A DNA stretch of 33,552 bases from Omnitrophica bacterium RIFCSPLOWO2_01_FULL_45_10b (GTDB lineage: Bacteria; Omnitrophota; Omnitrophia; Omnitrophales; Danuiimicrobiaceae), in contig MHFM01000012.1 of NCBI GenBank assembly GCA_001804205.1, forward strand, positions 41,975 to 75,526, read 5' to 3'. The notes under the pieces were generated by a model that did no database searches, was not told where the DNA came from, and was given only the letters and a program-made list of their open reading frames with translations. Position 1 is the stretch's first letter, and every line of letters begins with the position of its first letter. This document shows, piece by piece, positions 9,148 to 18,439 of the stretch. The position numbers and the translations under genes are program-made.

Positions 9148-9962
9148 GGTATCGATAAACTTCCTTCAAATACAAATTCTGCTTTACCTTCTAAAAAGAC
9201 ATTTCGAGTTTCATTTTTAACACGATCGAAATAAACTTTAAGTGTTTCGCCACTTTTTGTTTTCACGGAAACCGGTATTCCAACGCGATCCGTAAGATTT
9301 GAAACGACAGCGCTCGCAACGGTACCGGTGCCGCAAGCCAGCGTTTCATCTTCTACGCCGCGCTCATAAGTGCGAATTGATAATTCATTTTTTCCCGTGA
9401 CTTCCACAAAATTAACATTGGTTCCTTTGGGCTGAAAAGCTTTGTGATAGCGAATGACGCGGCCCAGCTCAACAACGGGCATTTTGTCTAATCCCTCCGC
9501 AAAAATCACAACATGCGGTACGCCAGTATTAATAAAAGACGCCCGTAAAGATTTTGATCCATTTTTTAAATCTTTGATCTCAACCGTTTCACGATAGTCA
9601 GACGGATTTGCCATTTTTGCTTTGATCGTACTTCCATTCACTTCGATTCCGATTTCCCCGGCGAGCGTTTCCGCGCGCATCGATTTTGAAAATCCAAGAA
9701 GTTGATGAGCATAAAGCCCAACGCAGCGGTAACCATTTCCGCAAGCTTCAGCCTCAGAACCATCCGAATTCACAATCCGTAGGAAAAAGTCGGATGTACG
9801 CGATGGCTCAATGAAAAGCACTCCGTCTGCCCCGACCCCAAAATGAGGCTGGCAAATTTTAACGGCAAGCTGTTTGGCGTTTGCAACCACACCCTTTCGG
9901 TTGTCAATGACGACAAAATCATTTCCCGAAGCCACCATTTTATGAAATGTAATATCACCCAT
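9138..9962 (-). CDS. dapF: Diaminopimelate epimerase
   Basis: DapF converts LL- to meso-diaminopimelate, the form used for peptidoglycan and for lysine. The 274-aa protein has both catalytic cysteines: EACGNGYRC and ETLACGTGTVASA. Start ATG 9962 (MGDITFHKMVASGNDFV) sits 2 nt after the lysA stop. An upstream in-frame TTG at 9974 would add only MGVR and overlap lysA, so I reject it. The C-terminal tail SLSIPSS runs into a dispersed palindromic repeat, suggesting that repeat insertion set the present stop codon. Confidence 0.96.
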   Translation of the reverse strand: MGDITFHKMVASGNDFVVIDNRKGVVANAKQLAVKICQPHFGVGADGVLFIEPSRTSDFFLRIVNSDGSEAEACGNGYRCVGLYAHQLLGFSKSMRAETLAGEIGIEVNGSTIKAKMANPSDYRETVEIKDLKNGSKSLRASFINTGVPHVVIFAEGLDKMPVVELGRVIRYHKAFQPKGTNVNFVEVTGKNELSIRTYERGVEDETLACGTGTVASAVVSNLTDRVGIPVSVKTKSGETLKVYFDRVKNETRNVFLEGKAEFVFEGSLSIPSS

Positions 9963-9964
9963 TC

Positions 9965-11242
9965 TTACACCCAACTCGGAATCCGCTCGCCACGAATCAA
10001 ATCCTTATAGGTCTCGCGTTGACGCACAATTTCAAAACGGGAACCTCGAACCAACACTTCCGCCACGCGCGGCCTTGCATTGTAATTAGAAGACATCGAA
10101 AAACCGTAAGCGCCGGCACTCGCAAACGCAATTAAATCACCGGGCTTAAGTTCTTGAATCGTTCGCTGTTTCGCCAAAAAATCACCGCTTTCACAAATCG
10201 GGCCCACGACATCGTATGTTAATCTCTTAGCCGTTCCGTTTTGATGAAGCGGCCAAATGTCATGAAACGAGTCATAAAGAGCGGGACGAATTAAATCATT
10301 CATTCCGCCGTCGATAATCGCAAAATTTTTTGCCTTGGTTCGTTTAATATAAATGACACGGCTTACAAAAATACCGCTATTGCCGGCGATAAAACGCCCC
10401 GGCTCAAAAATAATTTTGTATTTTTTACTCCTAAAAAGCGGCAACACGTGTTTGGCGAACTGCTCCGCCGTTTGCGGCCGCTCATCCGAATAAATAATCC
10501 CAAGCCCTCCGCCTAAATTTAAATATTTGATCCGGTGCCCTTCTTTTTCAAGATGAGTCAAAAAAAGAAGCACTTTTCGAAATGCTTTCACAAAAGGCTC
10601 ACCCTTCACAATTTGCGAGCCAATATGAACATGCACTCCGCAAATAGAAAGATGAGGATATTGATCGGAACGCATAAAAATCAAATGGGCTGTATCCATA
10701 TCGAGCCCAAACTTGGACTCAGCTTTTCCGGTGGTAATATGAGCATGCGTGCCCGGATCTACATCCGGATTAATGCGAAGCGAAACATTTGCCTTTTTTC
10801 TGAGCTTTTTGGCAATTTTTTGAATCCGGCCCAATTCTTGAATGGATTCCACATTAAAAAGCAGAATTCCGGCTCGAATCGCTTCCTCAATTTCCAAATC
10901 CGTTTTCCCTACTCCTGCGTACACAATTTTAGAAGGAGGGCATCCGGCTTTCTTGGCGCGGAACAATTCGCCGCTTGAAACAATGTCAAGGCCTGCTCCT
11001 TTTTTGACAAGAGAACGCAAAACCGCCAAATTTGAATTGGCTTTCATCGAAAAGCAAATCAACGGTTTTAAGGAACGAAACGCGCTTTGAATTTTCGCCA
11101 AATGTTCTGTAAACGTCTTGTGGCTGTACAGATAAAAAGGCGTTCCGACCCGCTCCGCAATGTCTTGAACACGGACCGATTCACAGTAAAGTTCTCCATC
11201 TTGATAATGGAAATCATGCATTTTGCTCATAGGTGATTTCAT
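9965..11242 (-). CDS. lysA: Diaminopimelate decarboxylase
   Basis: LysA removes CO2 from meso-diaminopimelate to give lysine and uses PLP. The 425-aa protein has the fold-type III marks: FSMKANSNLAVL with the PLP Lys, HVHIGSQI, LNLGGGLGI, EPGRFIAGNSG, and VGPICESGDFLAK containing the catalytic Cys. The start is taken at 11242; Met5 and Met8 are alternatives, and none has a clear Shine-Dalgarno. It heads lysA-dapF-dapA-dapB behind argH. A 28-bp palindrome lies between argH and lysA. Confidence 0.96.
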   Translation of the reverse strand: MKSPMSKMHDFHYQDGELYCESVRVQDIAERVGTPFYLYSHKTFTEHLAKIQSAFRSLKPLICFSMKANSNLAVLRSLVKKGAGLDIVSSGELFRAKKAGCPPSKIVYAGVGKTDLEIEEAIRAGILLFNVESIQELGRIQKIAKKLRKKANVSLRINPDVDPGTHAHITTGKAESKFGLDMDTAHLIFMRSDQYPHLSICGVHVHIGSQIVKGEPFVKAFRKVLLFLTHLEKEGHRIKYLNLGGGLGIIYSDERPQTAEQFAKHVLPLFRSKKYKIIFEPGRFIAGNSGIFVSRVIYIKRTKAKNFAIIDGGMNDLIRPALYDSFHDIWPLHQNGTAKRLTYDVVGPICESGDFLAKQRTIQELKPGDLIAFASAGAYGFSMSSNYNARPRVAEVLVRGSRFEIVRQRETYKDLIRGERIPSWV

Positions 11243-11273
11243 TTTAAATTTTGTTTTGTTTATCTTGACAATT

Positions 11274-11301
11274 GTAGGGGCAATTCATGAATTGCCCCTA
11301 C
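11274..11301. repeat. Perfect 28-bp REP-like palindrome between argH and lysA
   Basis: Each half reads GTAGGGGCAATTCA, giving a perfect self-complementary 28-mer just downstream of the argH stop. The identical 28-mer occurs inside the transposase gene at 29458-29485. The pairing suggests that this is a REP-like element moved by that transposase family. Confidence 0.9.
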
Positions 11302-11303
11302 TA

Positions 11304-12722
11304 CTAACGCTGTTGATGCCGCATTTGCTTGAACCGTTTCGACTCGTCTTTCAAGCGCTCTTTTGCCAGACGGATTTGTCTCGCTACTAATTCCGGCTTC
11401 GTGCTGCCGAAAGACTGCTTTCCTGCCGCGGAAACTTTTGGGTCAAACAGATCAAAAACATCCTTGCGGAAAGCGGTGGAATATTTCCGATAAGTTTCGA
11501 ACGAAAGCCCGCTCAGCGTGCTGTGAGAATCAACAGCCCGGCGCACTAAACTTCCCACAATGGAATGCGCTTCAAGAAATGGGACTTTTTTCTTCACCAG
11601 ATATTCAAGCACATCGGTTGCGAAGAGAAAACTATCCTTCGATGCCCGTTCGCAATTAGCTTCATCGACTCGAAGCGTGCGAACAACTCCGTTTAAAACT
11701 GAAAAAGCATTCGCCGCCAAATGAAGCGAAGCGAAAAGAGGTTTTTTATCTTCCTGCATGTCTCGATTGTAAGCGAGCGGAAGCCCTTTCATCGTCACAA
11801 GCAACGAAATCAAATTCCCATAAGCCTCTCCCGATTTGCCTCGAACCAACTCCAAAATATCCGGATTTTTCTTATGCGGCATCAGGCTTGAGCCGGTTGA
11901 AAATTGATCATCCAGCACAATGAATCCAAACTCTTGTGAATTCCATAAAATCAAATCCTCCGCCAAGCGCGAAAGATGAGTAAATAAAATCGCAATGGCG
12001 GCAAGTGTTTCCAGCGCGAAATCCCGGTCGCTTACCGAATCCAAACTATTGGCCGTTGGTTTTTCAAAACCCAAAAGTTTTGCGACGAACATCCGATGAA
12101 TCGAAAGGCCGCTGCCGGCCAAAGCCCCTGCCCCAAGCGGGCATTGATTCATCCGTTTTCGTGCATCCAACAGGCGCGATTTGTCACGTTCCAGCATTTC
12201 CACATAAGCCAGGAAATGATGCGCAAGCAATACCACCTGCGCCCGCTGAAGATGAGTGTATCCGGGAATGATCACGCTTCGATTTTTCTCAGCTTGCGTC
12301 AGGAGGATAGCTTGAAATTGGGTAATTGCCTCAAGAACCGTCACGATTTTTTCTTTCAAATAAAGCCGCATCGAAGTGGCCACCAAATCATTCCTCGAAC
12401 GGCCGGTGTGAAGCTTCCGCGCCAGTTTTCCGACCTTTTTTTCAAGCTCTGATTGAATCAATGTATGGATATCCTCATATTCATTGATCATGTGGCAGAT
12501 GGACTTTTTCTTAAGCGTGGCCAATACTTTCCAAAGGCCGCTCACAAGAACGCGAGAATCCCGCTGTGAAATAATCCCGACTTTGCCGAGCATGAGCGCA
12601 TGAGCCATACTGACTTTAATTTCAGCGCCCAATAATTCATGGTCCACACCAAGCGAATACGTGAATTTTTTGGCGGACTCATGCAACTCGGCTTTAAACC
12701 TGGCACCCCAAAGTTTTTTCAT
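11304..12722 (-). CDS. argH: Argininosuccinate lyase
   Basis: ArgH splits argininosuccinate into arginine and fumarate, the last step of arginine synthesis. The 472-aa protein is of normal size. It has the fumarase/aspartase superfamily signature GSSLMPHKKNPD, the TGRSRNDLV stretch near residues 107-115 and the GYTHLQRAQ motif. AGAGGTGA precedes the ATG by 3 nt. It is last in the argC-J-B-D-F-G-H order. A palindromic repeat fills the gap to argG. Confidence 0.98.
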   Translation of the reverse strand: MKKLWGARFKAELHESAKKFTYSLGVDHELLGAEIKVSMAHALMLGKVGIISQRDSRVLVSGLWKVLATLKKKSICHMINEYEDIHTLIQSELEKKVGKLARKLHTGRSRNDLVATSMRLYLKEKIVTVLEAITQFQAILLTQAEKNRSVIIPGYTHLQRAQVVLLAHHFLAYVEMLERDKSRLLDARKRMNQCPLGAGALAGSGLSIHRMFVAKLLGFEKPTANSLDSVSDRDFALETLAAIAILFTHLSRLAEDLILWNSQEFGFIVLDDQFSTGSSLMPHKKNPDILELVRGKSGEAYGNLISLLVTMKGLPLAYNRDMQEDKKPLFASLHLAANAFSVLNGVVRTLRVDEANCERASKDSFLFATDVLEYLVKKKVPFLEAHSIVGSLVRRAVDSHSTLSGLSFETYRKYSTAFRKDVFDLFDPKVSAAGKQSFGSTKPELVARQIRLAKERLKDESKRFKQMRHQQR

Positions 12723-12735
12723 ACGTCACCTCTTG

Positions 12736-12805
12736 GATTGCTTCGCTCCGCTCGCAATGACGTCATTGCGAGGACTGCCGCCGAAGGCGGCGGGACGAAG
12801 CAATC
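12736..12805. repeat. Dispersed palindromic repeat, GATTGCTTCG...CGAAGCAATC type
   Basis: The outer arms GATTGCTTCG and CGAAGCAATC and the inner CGCAATGACG/CGTCATTGCG form nested palindromes, plus a small GCCGCC...GGCGGC hairpin. It exactly fills the space between the argG stop (12806) and the argH ribosome-binding region. A relative lies at 30839-30929. Confidence 0.85.
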
Positions 12806-13990
12806 TCACTTTTTCGATTTCCCTTCATAAGGCAAACCCCAAATTTTCATAAAACCTTCCGCGGCATTCCGGTCAAATTCATCTCCTTTAGAATAAGTCG
12901 CAAGCCGTTCTGAATACATCGAGTACGGCGATTTCCGGCCAACCACCGTTGCCGTGCCCCTGTCTAATTTGATTCGAATCGTTCCGGTTACCCGTTTCTG
13001 TTGAGCTGCAAAAAATTGATCCAAAGCCTCCCTGAGCGGCGTAAACCAAAGGCCGAAATAAACAAGCTCCGAATATTTTTCGGAAAGTACTTTTTTGTAA
13101 TGAATAAACTCCCGATCCAAAACAAAACTCTCTAACTCAGAGTGCGCCAAATGCAAAATCGTAGCGGCCGGAGCTTCATAAAGCTCTCTGGATTTAATTC
13201 CGACTAATCGATTTTCAATGTGATCGACTCGTCCGATACCGTAACGGCCGCCTAACTCGTTTAACTTCTCAATGAGCGGAACAAAAGCCATCGCTTTTCC
13301 ATTGAACGACGCAGGAATTCCAGCTTTGAAACCAATCACAACATAAAATGGTTTTGCGGAAACTCGGTCTAAAGACCGTGTCATAAAATAAGCATCCGCA
13401 GGCGGTTCTTTCCAAGGATCCTCCAGAATTCCCGCTTCAATCGCAGCGCCCCAAATATTTTTGTCAATCGAATACGGGCTTTTCTTAGTAGCTGAAATGA
13501 GAATGCCGTATTGATGAGCGTAATCGATTTCTTCTTCGCGCGAACCAAATCCCCATTCTCTGAGGGGTGCAATAATCTTAAGCTTCGGATTCAGCGATCT
13601 CACGCCAAGTTCGATCCGGACCTGATCATTTCCTTTTCCGGTACAGCCGTGCGCCACATAATCCGCCTTTTCCTTAGCAGCAATTTGAACCAAATGCTTA
13701 GCAATCAAAGGCCGGCCGAGCGCTGTCGCAAGCAGGTATTTTCCTTCGTACTTCGCATGGGCCCAAAGCGCGGGTGTTACGAAGTCGCGTACGAATTCCG
13801 TTTTCAAATCTTCAATATAAATTTTCGAAGCGCCGGCGGAGCGCGCTTTCTTTGCAAGCAATTTGCGATCGGAAACTTCTCCGATAAAGGCTGAGAAGCA
13901 AATGACTTTGGCTCCGTACGTATCCCGAATCCACCGCACCGCACAGGACGTATCCAATCCACCCGAATAAGCAAGCACGACTTTTTTCAT
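12806..13990 (-). CDS. argG: Argininosuccinate synthase
   Basis: ArgG joins citrulline and aspartate using ATP. The 394-aa protein begins MKKVVLAYSGGLDTSCAVRW, the N-type ATP pyrophosphatase P-loop (SGGLDTS, residues 9-15), followed by AHGCTGKGNDQVR near 115-127 and later YGIGRVDHIENRLVGIKSRE, all family hallmarks. It starts 2 nt after the argF stop, so it is translated from the same message. Confidence 0.98.
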   Translation of the reverse strand: MKKVVLAYSGGLDTSCAVRWIRDTYGAKVICFSAFIGEVSDRKLLAKKARSAGASKIYIEDLKTEFVRDFVTPALWAHAKYEGKYLLATALGRPLIAKHLVQIAAKEKADYVAHGCTGKGNDQVRIELGVRSLNPKLKIIAPLREWGFGSREEEIDYAHQYGILISATKKSPYSIDKNIWGAAIEAGILEDPWKEPPADAYFMTRSLDRVSAKPFYVVIGFKAGIPASFNGKAMAFVPLIEKLNELGGRYGIGRVDHIENRLVGIKSRELYEAPAATILHLAHSELESFVLDREFIHYKKVLSEKYSELVYFGLWFTPLREALDQFFAAQQKRVTGTIRIKLDRGTATVVGRKSPYSMYSERLATYSKGDEFDRNAAEGFMKIWGLPYEGKSKK

Positions 13991-13992
13991 TT

Positions 13993-14919
13993 TTAGGACC
14001 CCGCTCTTTCAGACCTCAGTAAATAAACGATAATCGCTTTTTGAACATGAAGCCGATTTTCGGCTTGATCAAATACAATGGAATGCTTTCCTTCAATCAC
14101 ATCATTTGTAATTTCTTCTCCCCGATGCGCCGGAAGGCAATGCATGACGCGAACCTCTTTCGCCGCTTTTTTCAAAAGGGATCGATTCACTTGAAAACCT
14201 TCAAAACAATTCTGCTTTTTTGTTTTCTCTTCTTCTCCCATGCTCACCCAAACATCTGTATAAATAATATCAGCGCCCCGTACCGCTTCTTGAGGTTTGG
14301 TCGTCGCCACCAATTTTGCCTTTGTTCGTTTCGCTTCTTTTAAAGCACGTGTCACGATTGCCGCTTGAGGCGCACAGGACTTTGGAGTCGCATAATGTAA
14401 ATGCGCACCGAGCTGCGCGGCCAAAATTAAAAGCGAATTGAGCACATTATTACCGTCGCCGATATAAGCGATTTTTTTATTTTTGAAATCTCCCAATGCT
14501 TCCCCAATCGTAAAAAAATCAGCCATGGCCTGGCATGGATGTTCCAAATCGCTTAGGCCATTAATCACGGTTTTCTTAAAATGGCTTGCAAACTCCAGAA
14601 TCAATTCATGCGAATAAGTGCGCATCACAATTAAATCTAGATAACGCGCCAAAGTTCTTGCCACATCACGCACTTCTTCGCGCACACCCAGCTGAATATC
14701 GTCGGGGCCCAAATAAATGACATGGCCGCCCATGGTCGTAAAACCAACTTCAAAAGAAACCCAGGTCCGCGTCGAAGGCTTTTCAAAAATAAGCCCAAGC
14801 GCTTTGCCATTAAAAAGATCGCGATACGAAAGCGGATTTTGCTTCATCCGTTTGGCAAGGCCAAAAACGGTTTTAAGTTCCGCTTGATCGAAATCAAAGG
14901 CGCTGATTAAATTTTTCAT
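13993..14919 (-). CDS. argF: Ornithine carbamoyltransferase
   Basis: ArgF makes citrulline from ornithine and carbamoyl phosphate. The 308-aa protein has the carbamoyl-phosphate loop KPSTRTWVSFE (STRT near 50-53), then HPCQAMADF and HCLPAHRGEE, in which HCLP marks ornithine rather than aspartate transcarbamoylases. It overlaps the argD stop by 4 nt (ATGA). Carbamoyl phosphate synthetase is not in the window. Confidence 0.98.
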   Translation of the reverse strand: MKNLISAFDFDQAELKTVFGLAKRMKQNPLSYRDLFNGKALGLIFEKPSTRTWVSFEVGFTTMGGHVIYLGPDDIQLGVREEVRDVARTLARYLDLIVMRTYSHELILEFASHFKKTVINGLSDLEHPCQAMADFFTIGEALGDFKNKKIAYIGDGNNVLNSLLILAAQLGAHLHYATPKSCAPQAAIVTRALKEAKRTKAKLVATTKPQEAVRGADIIYTDVWVSMGEEEKTKKQNCFEGFQVNRSLLKKAAKEVRVMHCLPAHRGEEITNDVIEGKHSIVFDQAENRLHVQKAIIVYLLRSERAGS

Positions 14920-16103
14920 CCCACCACCGCTTCGCTAAACACTTGATCCAAAATTTGAACCGCTTTATCAATCAAGCGTTTGGTAACGATCATCGCAGGC
15001 ATAATTCTAAGGACCCGCTCCTGCGTGCAATTGATCAAAAGCCCTTTTTCCCGCGCCTGCTTTACCAGTTCGGCGCCGGGCCGGTCCAATTCCATTCCGA
15101 GCATTAAACCGATCCCTCGAACCTCTTTAATTGATGAATACTTTTCTTTTAAAGCCGTGAGTTTCGATTTTAAATAAGCCCCCATTTCTTCCGCATTCCG
15201 AAGCAACTTTCCCTGCTCAATGGCTTTGAATACGGCCAAGCCGGCCGCCGTCACCAGCGGATTGCCTCCGTACGTAGACGCATGGGTTCCCGGAACCAGC
15301 ACTTCTTCTTTAATCCTTTTGTTCACCACCAAAGCACCAATCGGAACGCCGCTTCCCAAGGATTTCGCAAGCGCCATCAAATCAGGCTCCACGCCGTAAT
15401 GCTGATAAGCGAACCACTTTCCGGTTCTGCCGATTCCGGTTTGAACCTCATCAAAAACAAGTAATAGTTTTTTTTCTTCGCAAAGCGCTTTTATTTTCCG
15501 AACATAATCAATCTCTGCCACCTGAATGCCGCCCTCACCCTGAATCAATTCCAACGCAATTGCTATCGTCTTTGGGCCTACCGCTTGTTTCAGCGCTTCA
15601 AAATTATTAAACGGCACCTGTTTGAACCCCTCCGGCATCGGCTCAAACCCTTTGTAATACTTCCCCGTCGCAGCAAGGGCCGCTAAAGTCCGCCCGTGGA
15701 AAGCGCCTTCCATCGTGATCATTTCATAACGGCCGGAAGCGGATCCAAACTTTCGCACAAATTTAATGGCCGCTTCCATCGCTTCGGCGCCGCTATTGCA
15801 AAAAAATACACGCCCGGGAAATGACCGCTCGATAATTTTCTCGGCCAATTGTAATTGCCTCAAGCCATAATAATTGTTCGGAATATGCAATATTTTCCGC
15901 GCCTGATTTTTAATCGCATTAATCACGGCCGGATGGCAATGCCCAAGCCCCGATACCGCCCAACCCGGAAAAAAATCGAGATATTCATGGCCTTCAATAT
16001 CCCATACCTTCGAGCCTTTTCCCTTGACCAGGCAAAGGGGCGAACGGACATAAGTCGGCAGCACAAATTGTTCGTATTGAGATGCAACTTCTTGATTATT
16101 CAT
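14916..16103 (-). CDS. argD: Acetylornithine aminotransferase
   Basis: ArgD is a PLP enzyme that transfers an amino group from glutamate to N-acetylglutamate semialdehyde. Members of the family may also serve succinyl-diaminopimelate synthesis. The 395-aa protein has YLDFFPGWAVSGLGHCHP, FCNSGAEAMEAAIKF, EGAFHGRT, the LLVFDEVQTGIGRTG segment and the PLP-binding Lys in LMALAKSLGSG. It overlaps argB upstream and argF downstream by 4 nt each, so translation is coupled. Context makes the arginine role firm. Confidence 0.97.
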   Translation of the reverse strand: MNNQEVASQYEQFVLPTYVRSPLCLVKGKGSKVWDIEGHEYLDFFPGWAVSGLGHCHPAVINAIKNQARKILHIPNNYYGLRQLQLAEKIIERSFPGRVFFCNSGAEAMEAAIKFVRKFGSASGRYEMITMEGAFHGRTLAALAATGKYYKGFEPMPEGFKQVPFNNFEALKQAVGPKTIAIALELIQGEGGIQVAEIDYVRKIKALCEEKKLLLVFDEVQTGIGRTGKWFAYQHYGVEPDLMALAKSLGSGVPIGALVVNKRIKEEVLVPGTHASTYGGNPLVTAAGLAVFKAIEQGKLLRNAEEMGAYLKSKLTALKEKYSSIKEVRGIGLMLGMELDRPGAELVKQAREKGLLINCTQERVLRIMPAMIVTKRLIDKAVQILDQVFSEAVVG

Positions 16104-16960
16104 ACAACAATTTCCGTTCCAATTCCTTTGTCGGTGAAAATTTCAAGCAAAAGCGAGTGCTTAATCCGCCCGTCCACGATATGCGCTTTTGGCACGTTTC
16201 CTTTAAGAGCGGTCACACACGCATTTACTTTTGGAATCATTCCGCCCGTAATCACTTTGTCGCGAATTAAAGTTTCAACGCCATCCACATGGAGCGAGGG
16301 AACTAAAGATTCAGGATCGTTCTGACGCGCTAGAATCCCCCGGACATTGGTTAAAATCATAATTTTTTGAACGTCCATCGCAGCCGCAATTTTGGCGGCC
16401 GCTTCATCTGCATTGACGTTATAAGCCTCTCCTTTTTCATCAATTCCGATTGGGTAAATGACGGGAATAATATTCAGGTCCGTCAATTCCCGAATCGGGC
16501 GCGTATTGACCGACACCACTTCGCCCACATAACCCACATCTCCATTTGCGCGATGTTGCTTCACATGTAAAATCTCAGCGTCATGGCCGGAGAGTCCTAC
16601 AGCTTGAGCGCCGAGTTGACTTAAATCATGCACCATCTTTTGATTCAAATCCGCCAGAGTCTCGATGACAACTTTCATCGTAGCTTTATCCGTCACGCGC
16701 AACCCATTGACAAATTGAGAGGCCACGCCGGCTTTTTTTAAATTCTCCGTAATCGCCGGCCCGCCGCCGTGAATCAAAATGGGGCGGATGCCGACGTAAT
16801 TCATGAACACAAGATCATGAAGCACATTTTCGCGGACTTCTTTATCCAGCATCGCGGCTCCGCCATACTTGATTAAAATCTCTTTGCCGCGAAACCGTTT
16901 GATATACGGAAGCGCTTCAATCAAAATATCTGCTTTTTCAACCAATTGATCGATCATCAT
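16100..16960 (-). CDS. argB: Acetylglutamate kinase
   Basis: ArgB phosphorylates N-acetylglutamate. The 286-aa protein has IKYGGAAM, the HGGGPAI loop, YNVNADEAAAKIA and TGGMIPKV. About 25 residues precede the kinase core and include QLVEKADILIEALPYIKRF, which resembles the N-terminal helix of arginine-inhibited, hexameric acetylglutamate kinases. Feedback inhibition at this step is expected when ArgJ recycles the acetyl group, as here; this is inference from the helix and context. ATGATG at the start gives two possible start codons, 16960 or 16957, neither with a clear ribosome-binding site. It lies 6 nt after argJ. Confidence 0.97.
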   Translation of the reverse strand: MMIDQLVEKADILIEALPYIKRFRGKEILIKYGGAAMLDKEVRENVLHDLVFMNYVGIRPILIHGGGPAITENLKKAGVASQFVNGLRVTDKATMKVVIETLADLNQKMVHDLSQLGAQAVGLSGHDAEILHVKQHRANGDVGYVGEVVSVNTRPIRELTDLNIIPVIYPIGIDEKGEAYNVNADEAAAKIAAAMDVQKIMILTNVRGILARQNDPESLVPSLHVDGVETLIRDKVITGGMIPKVNACVTALKGNVPKAHIVDGRIKHSLLLEIFTDKGIGTEIVV

Positions 16961-16966
16961 AGTGTT

Positions 16967-18208
16967 TTATGTGGAATAACTCGCATTAATCCAAACGTAA
17001 AATTTGGTTAAATCCGTCGCCCAAAATCGTTCCTGAAACTTTCCCGATTTCAAATTAACTTCCAAGCGATACTCCTTTTTCTTCAAAATTCGCCGGATCC
17101 GGCCCTTATTTCGAATTCTTTCCCGGCCATTTTTCAAGATTGGAATACCATCAAACATAATGTCAAGTGAAGGCGAAAAAGCCGCACCGCTTGCTCCAAT
17201 CGAACCCATCAAACGCCCCCAGTTGGGGTCGCCGCCGGCAAGCATGGTTTTGAACAGCATCGACGATGAAATTTGCCGGCACACCCTGCTCCCTTCTTCT
17301 GGAGTATGCGCTCCTTTCACTATAACTTCACAAACATGGGTGACTCCTTCTCCATCACGCACAAGGCCGCGCGCAATAAAATTGCAAACATAAGTAAGCG
17401 CCTCTTGAAACAAACGGAAACGGCGATCTTGCGATACGATTTTTCTATTTCTCGCTTTACCGTTTGCTAAAATCAACACCGTGTCGTTTGTGCTTTGATC
17501 GTTATCAATAACCACCTTGTTAAAAGTTTGATCCACCGATTGCGAAAGCGCTCTTTGAAGCAAGGATTTCGAAATATGAACATCGCTTGTCAAAAAACAA
17601 AGCATGGTGGCATGCTTGCCTTTCAAAACTCCCGTCGCATTCATATCGGGGCAAACCATTCCGGCGCCCTTGGCCATCGCAGCAAGGGTTACGGTTTTTC
17701 CATCAATGGAAAACCGTACTGCAATTTCTTTCGGATGCGTATCGGTCGTTAAAATTCCGCGCGCGGCATCGTGGCCGCCTTCTTTCGACAAATCTTGAAC
17801 AAGTTCGGGAATCGCTTTTCGAATCCGGTCAATCGGAAATGCCCTGCCAATAATTCCGGTCGACGATAAAAATATTTGCCGTTTCGGAATCCGAAGTTTC
17901 CGCGACAAAAGATTCAAAGCCACCGAAACGGCTTGCTGTCCACTTTTGCCGTTGAAGCAATTGGCATTGCCACTATTGGAAAAAATAACGCGGTGAATAC
18001 GATTGCGAATCACCTTAAGGTCATGCAAAAGCGGCCATGCTTTAACCCGATTCGTCGTAAATGTTCCGGCGCTCACCGCTGGAACTTCGGAATAAATCAA
18101 TGAAACATCAAATTTCCTGAAACTTTTTTTAATCCCCGCGTTTCGTCCGGACGCAACGAAGCCCTCCGGGCTGGTCATGCTGCCATTCGGAACAATTTTA
18201 AATTTCAT
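16967..18208 (-). CDS. argJ: Bifunctional glutamate/ornithine N-acetyltransferase (ArgJ), with unusual insertion
   Basis: ArgJ moves the acetyl group from N-acetylornithine to glutamate, and in bifunctional forms also uses acetyl-CoA. The 413-aa protein has AGTFTTNRVKAWP (about 47-59), FSNSGNAN, STGIIGR and GGDPNWGRLMGSIGASG. The family self-cleaves before a Thr in an ATML motif, normally seen as G-M-I-x-P-N-M-A-T-M-L. Here the text is GMVCPDMNATGVLKGKHATMLCF, so about ten residues (190-199) are added just before Thr201. No argA is seen, which fits a cyclic pathway. The start codon and the GGTGGGGG in front of it lie in the inverted repeat of the element at 18207-18439. Confidence 0.95.
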   Translation of the reverse strand: MKFKIVPNGSMTSPEGFVASGRNAGIKKSFRKFDVSLIYSEVPAVSAGTFTTNRVKAWPLLHDLKVIRNRIHRVIFSNSGNANCFNGKSGQQAVSVALNLLSRKLRIPKRQIFLSSTGIIGRAFPIDRIRKAIPELVQDLSKEGGHDAARGILTTDTHPKEIAVRFSIDGKTVTLAAMAKGAGMVCPDMNATGVLKGKHATMLCFLTSDVHISKSLLQRALSQSVDQTFNKVVIDNDQSTNDTVLILANGKARNRKIVSQDRRFRLFQEALTYVCNFIARGLVRDGEGVTHVCEVIVKGAHTPEEGSRVCRQISSSMLFKTMLAGGDPNWGRLMGSIGASGAAFSPSLDIMFDGIPILKNGRERIRNKGRIRRILKKKEYRLEVNLKSGKFQERFWATDLTKFYVWINASYST

Positions 18209-18439
18209 CCCCCACCACTTTCCTTAAAATCAGAAATAATCTAGTACCGCGTTCGTTAAGTCCGTACTGGGTTTCCTGCTTTGTCATCCCCGAATGCTTT
18301 AATCGGGGATCCATGGATTCCCGCTTTCGCGGGAATGACAAACCCCTCACGGATTTATCGAATGGTGTACTGGATAAGTCAGAGATTGTTTTCTGCTGCC
18401 AATTTGCTTTTTCTCGCTTCCCAAAAAGTGGTGGGGGAT
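18207..18439. mobile_element. MITE-like element with 15-bp terminal inverted repeats between argC and argJ
   Basis: ATCCCCCACCACTTT (18207-18221) and its exact complement AAAGTGGTGGGGGAT (18425-18439) bound 233 bp with no credible gene. One end reaches the argC stop codon (18441-18439). The other contains the first two bases of the argJ ATG and, read on the minus strand, supplies GGTGGGGG directly before it. A second repeat is nested inside at 18283-18339. Its structure resembles a small non-autonomous element, but no target-site duplication was established. Confidence 0.65.
18283..18339. repeat. Nested dispersed palindrome, GTCATCCCCGA...GGGAATGAC type
   Basis: The 57-bp unit has three palindromic parts: outer GTCATCCCCG/CGGGAATGAC (imperfect), CCCCGA...TCGGGG, and CCCGCTTTCGCGGG around an ATGGAT core. 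Its spurious translation gives the FPRKRESMDP-type peptide often seen where such repeats are read as protein. It sits inside the 18207-18439 element. Confidence 0.8.
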
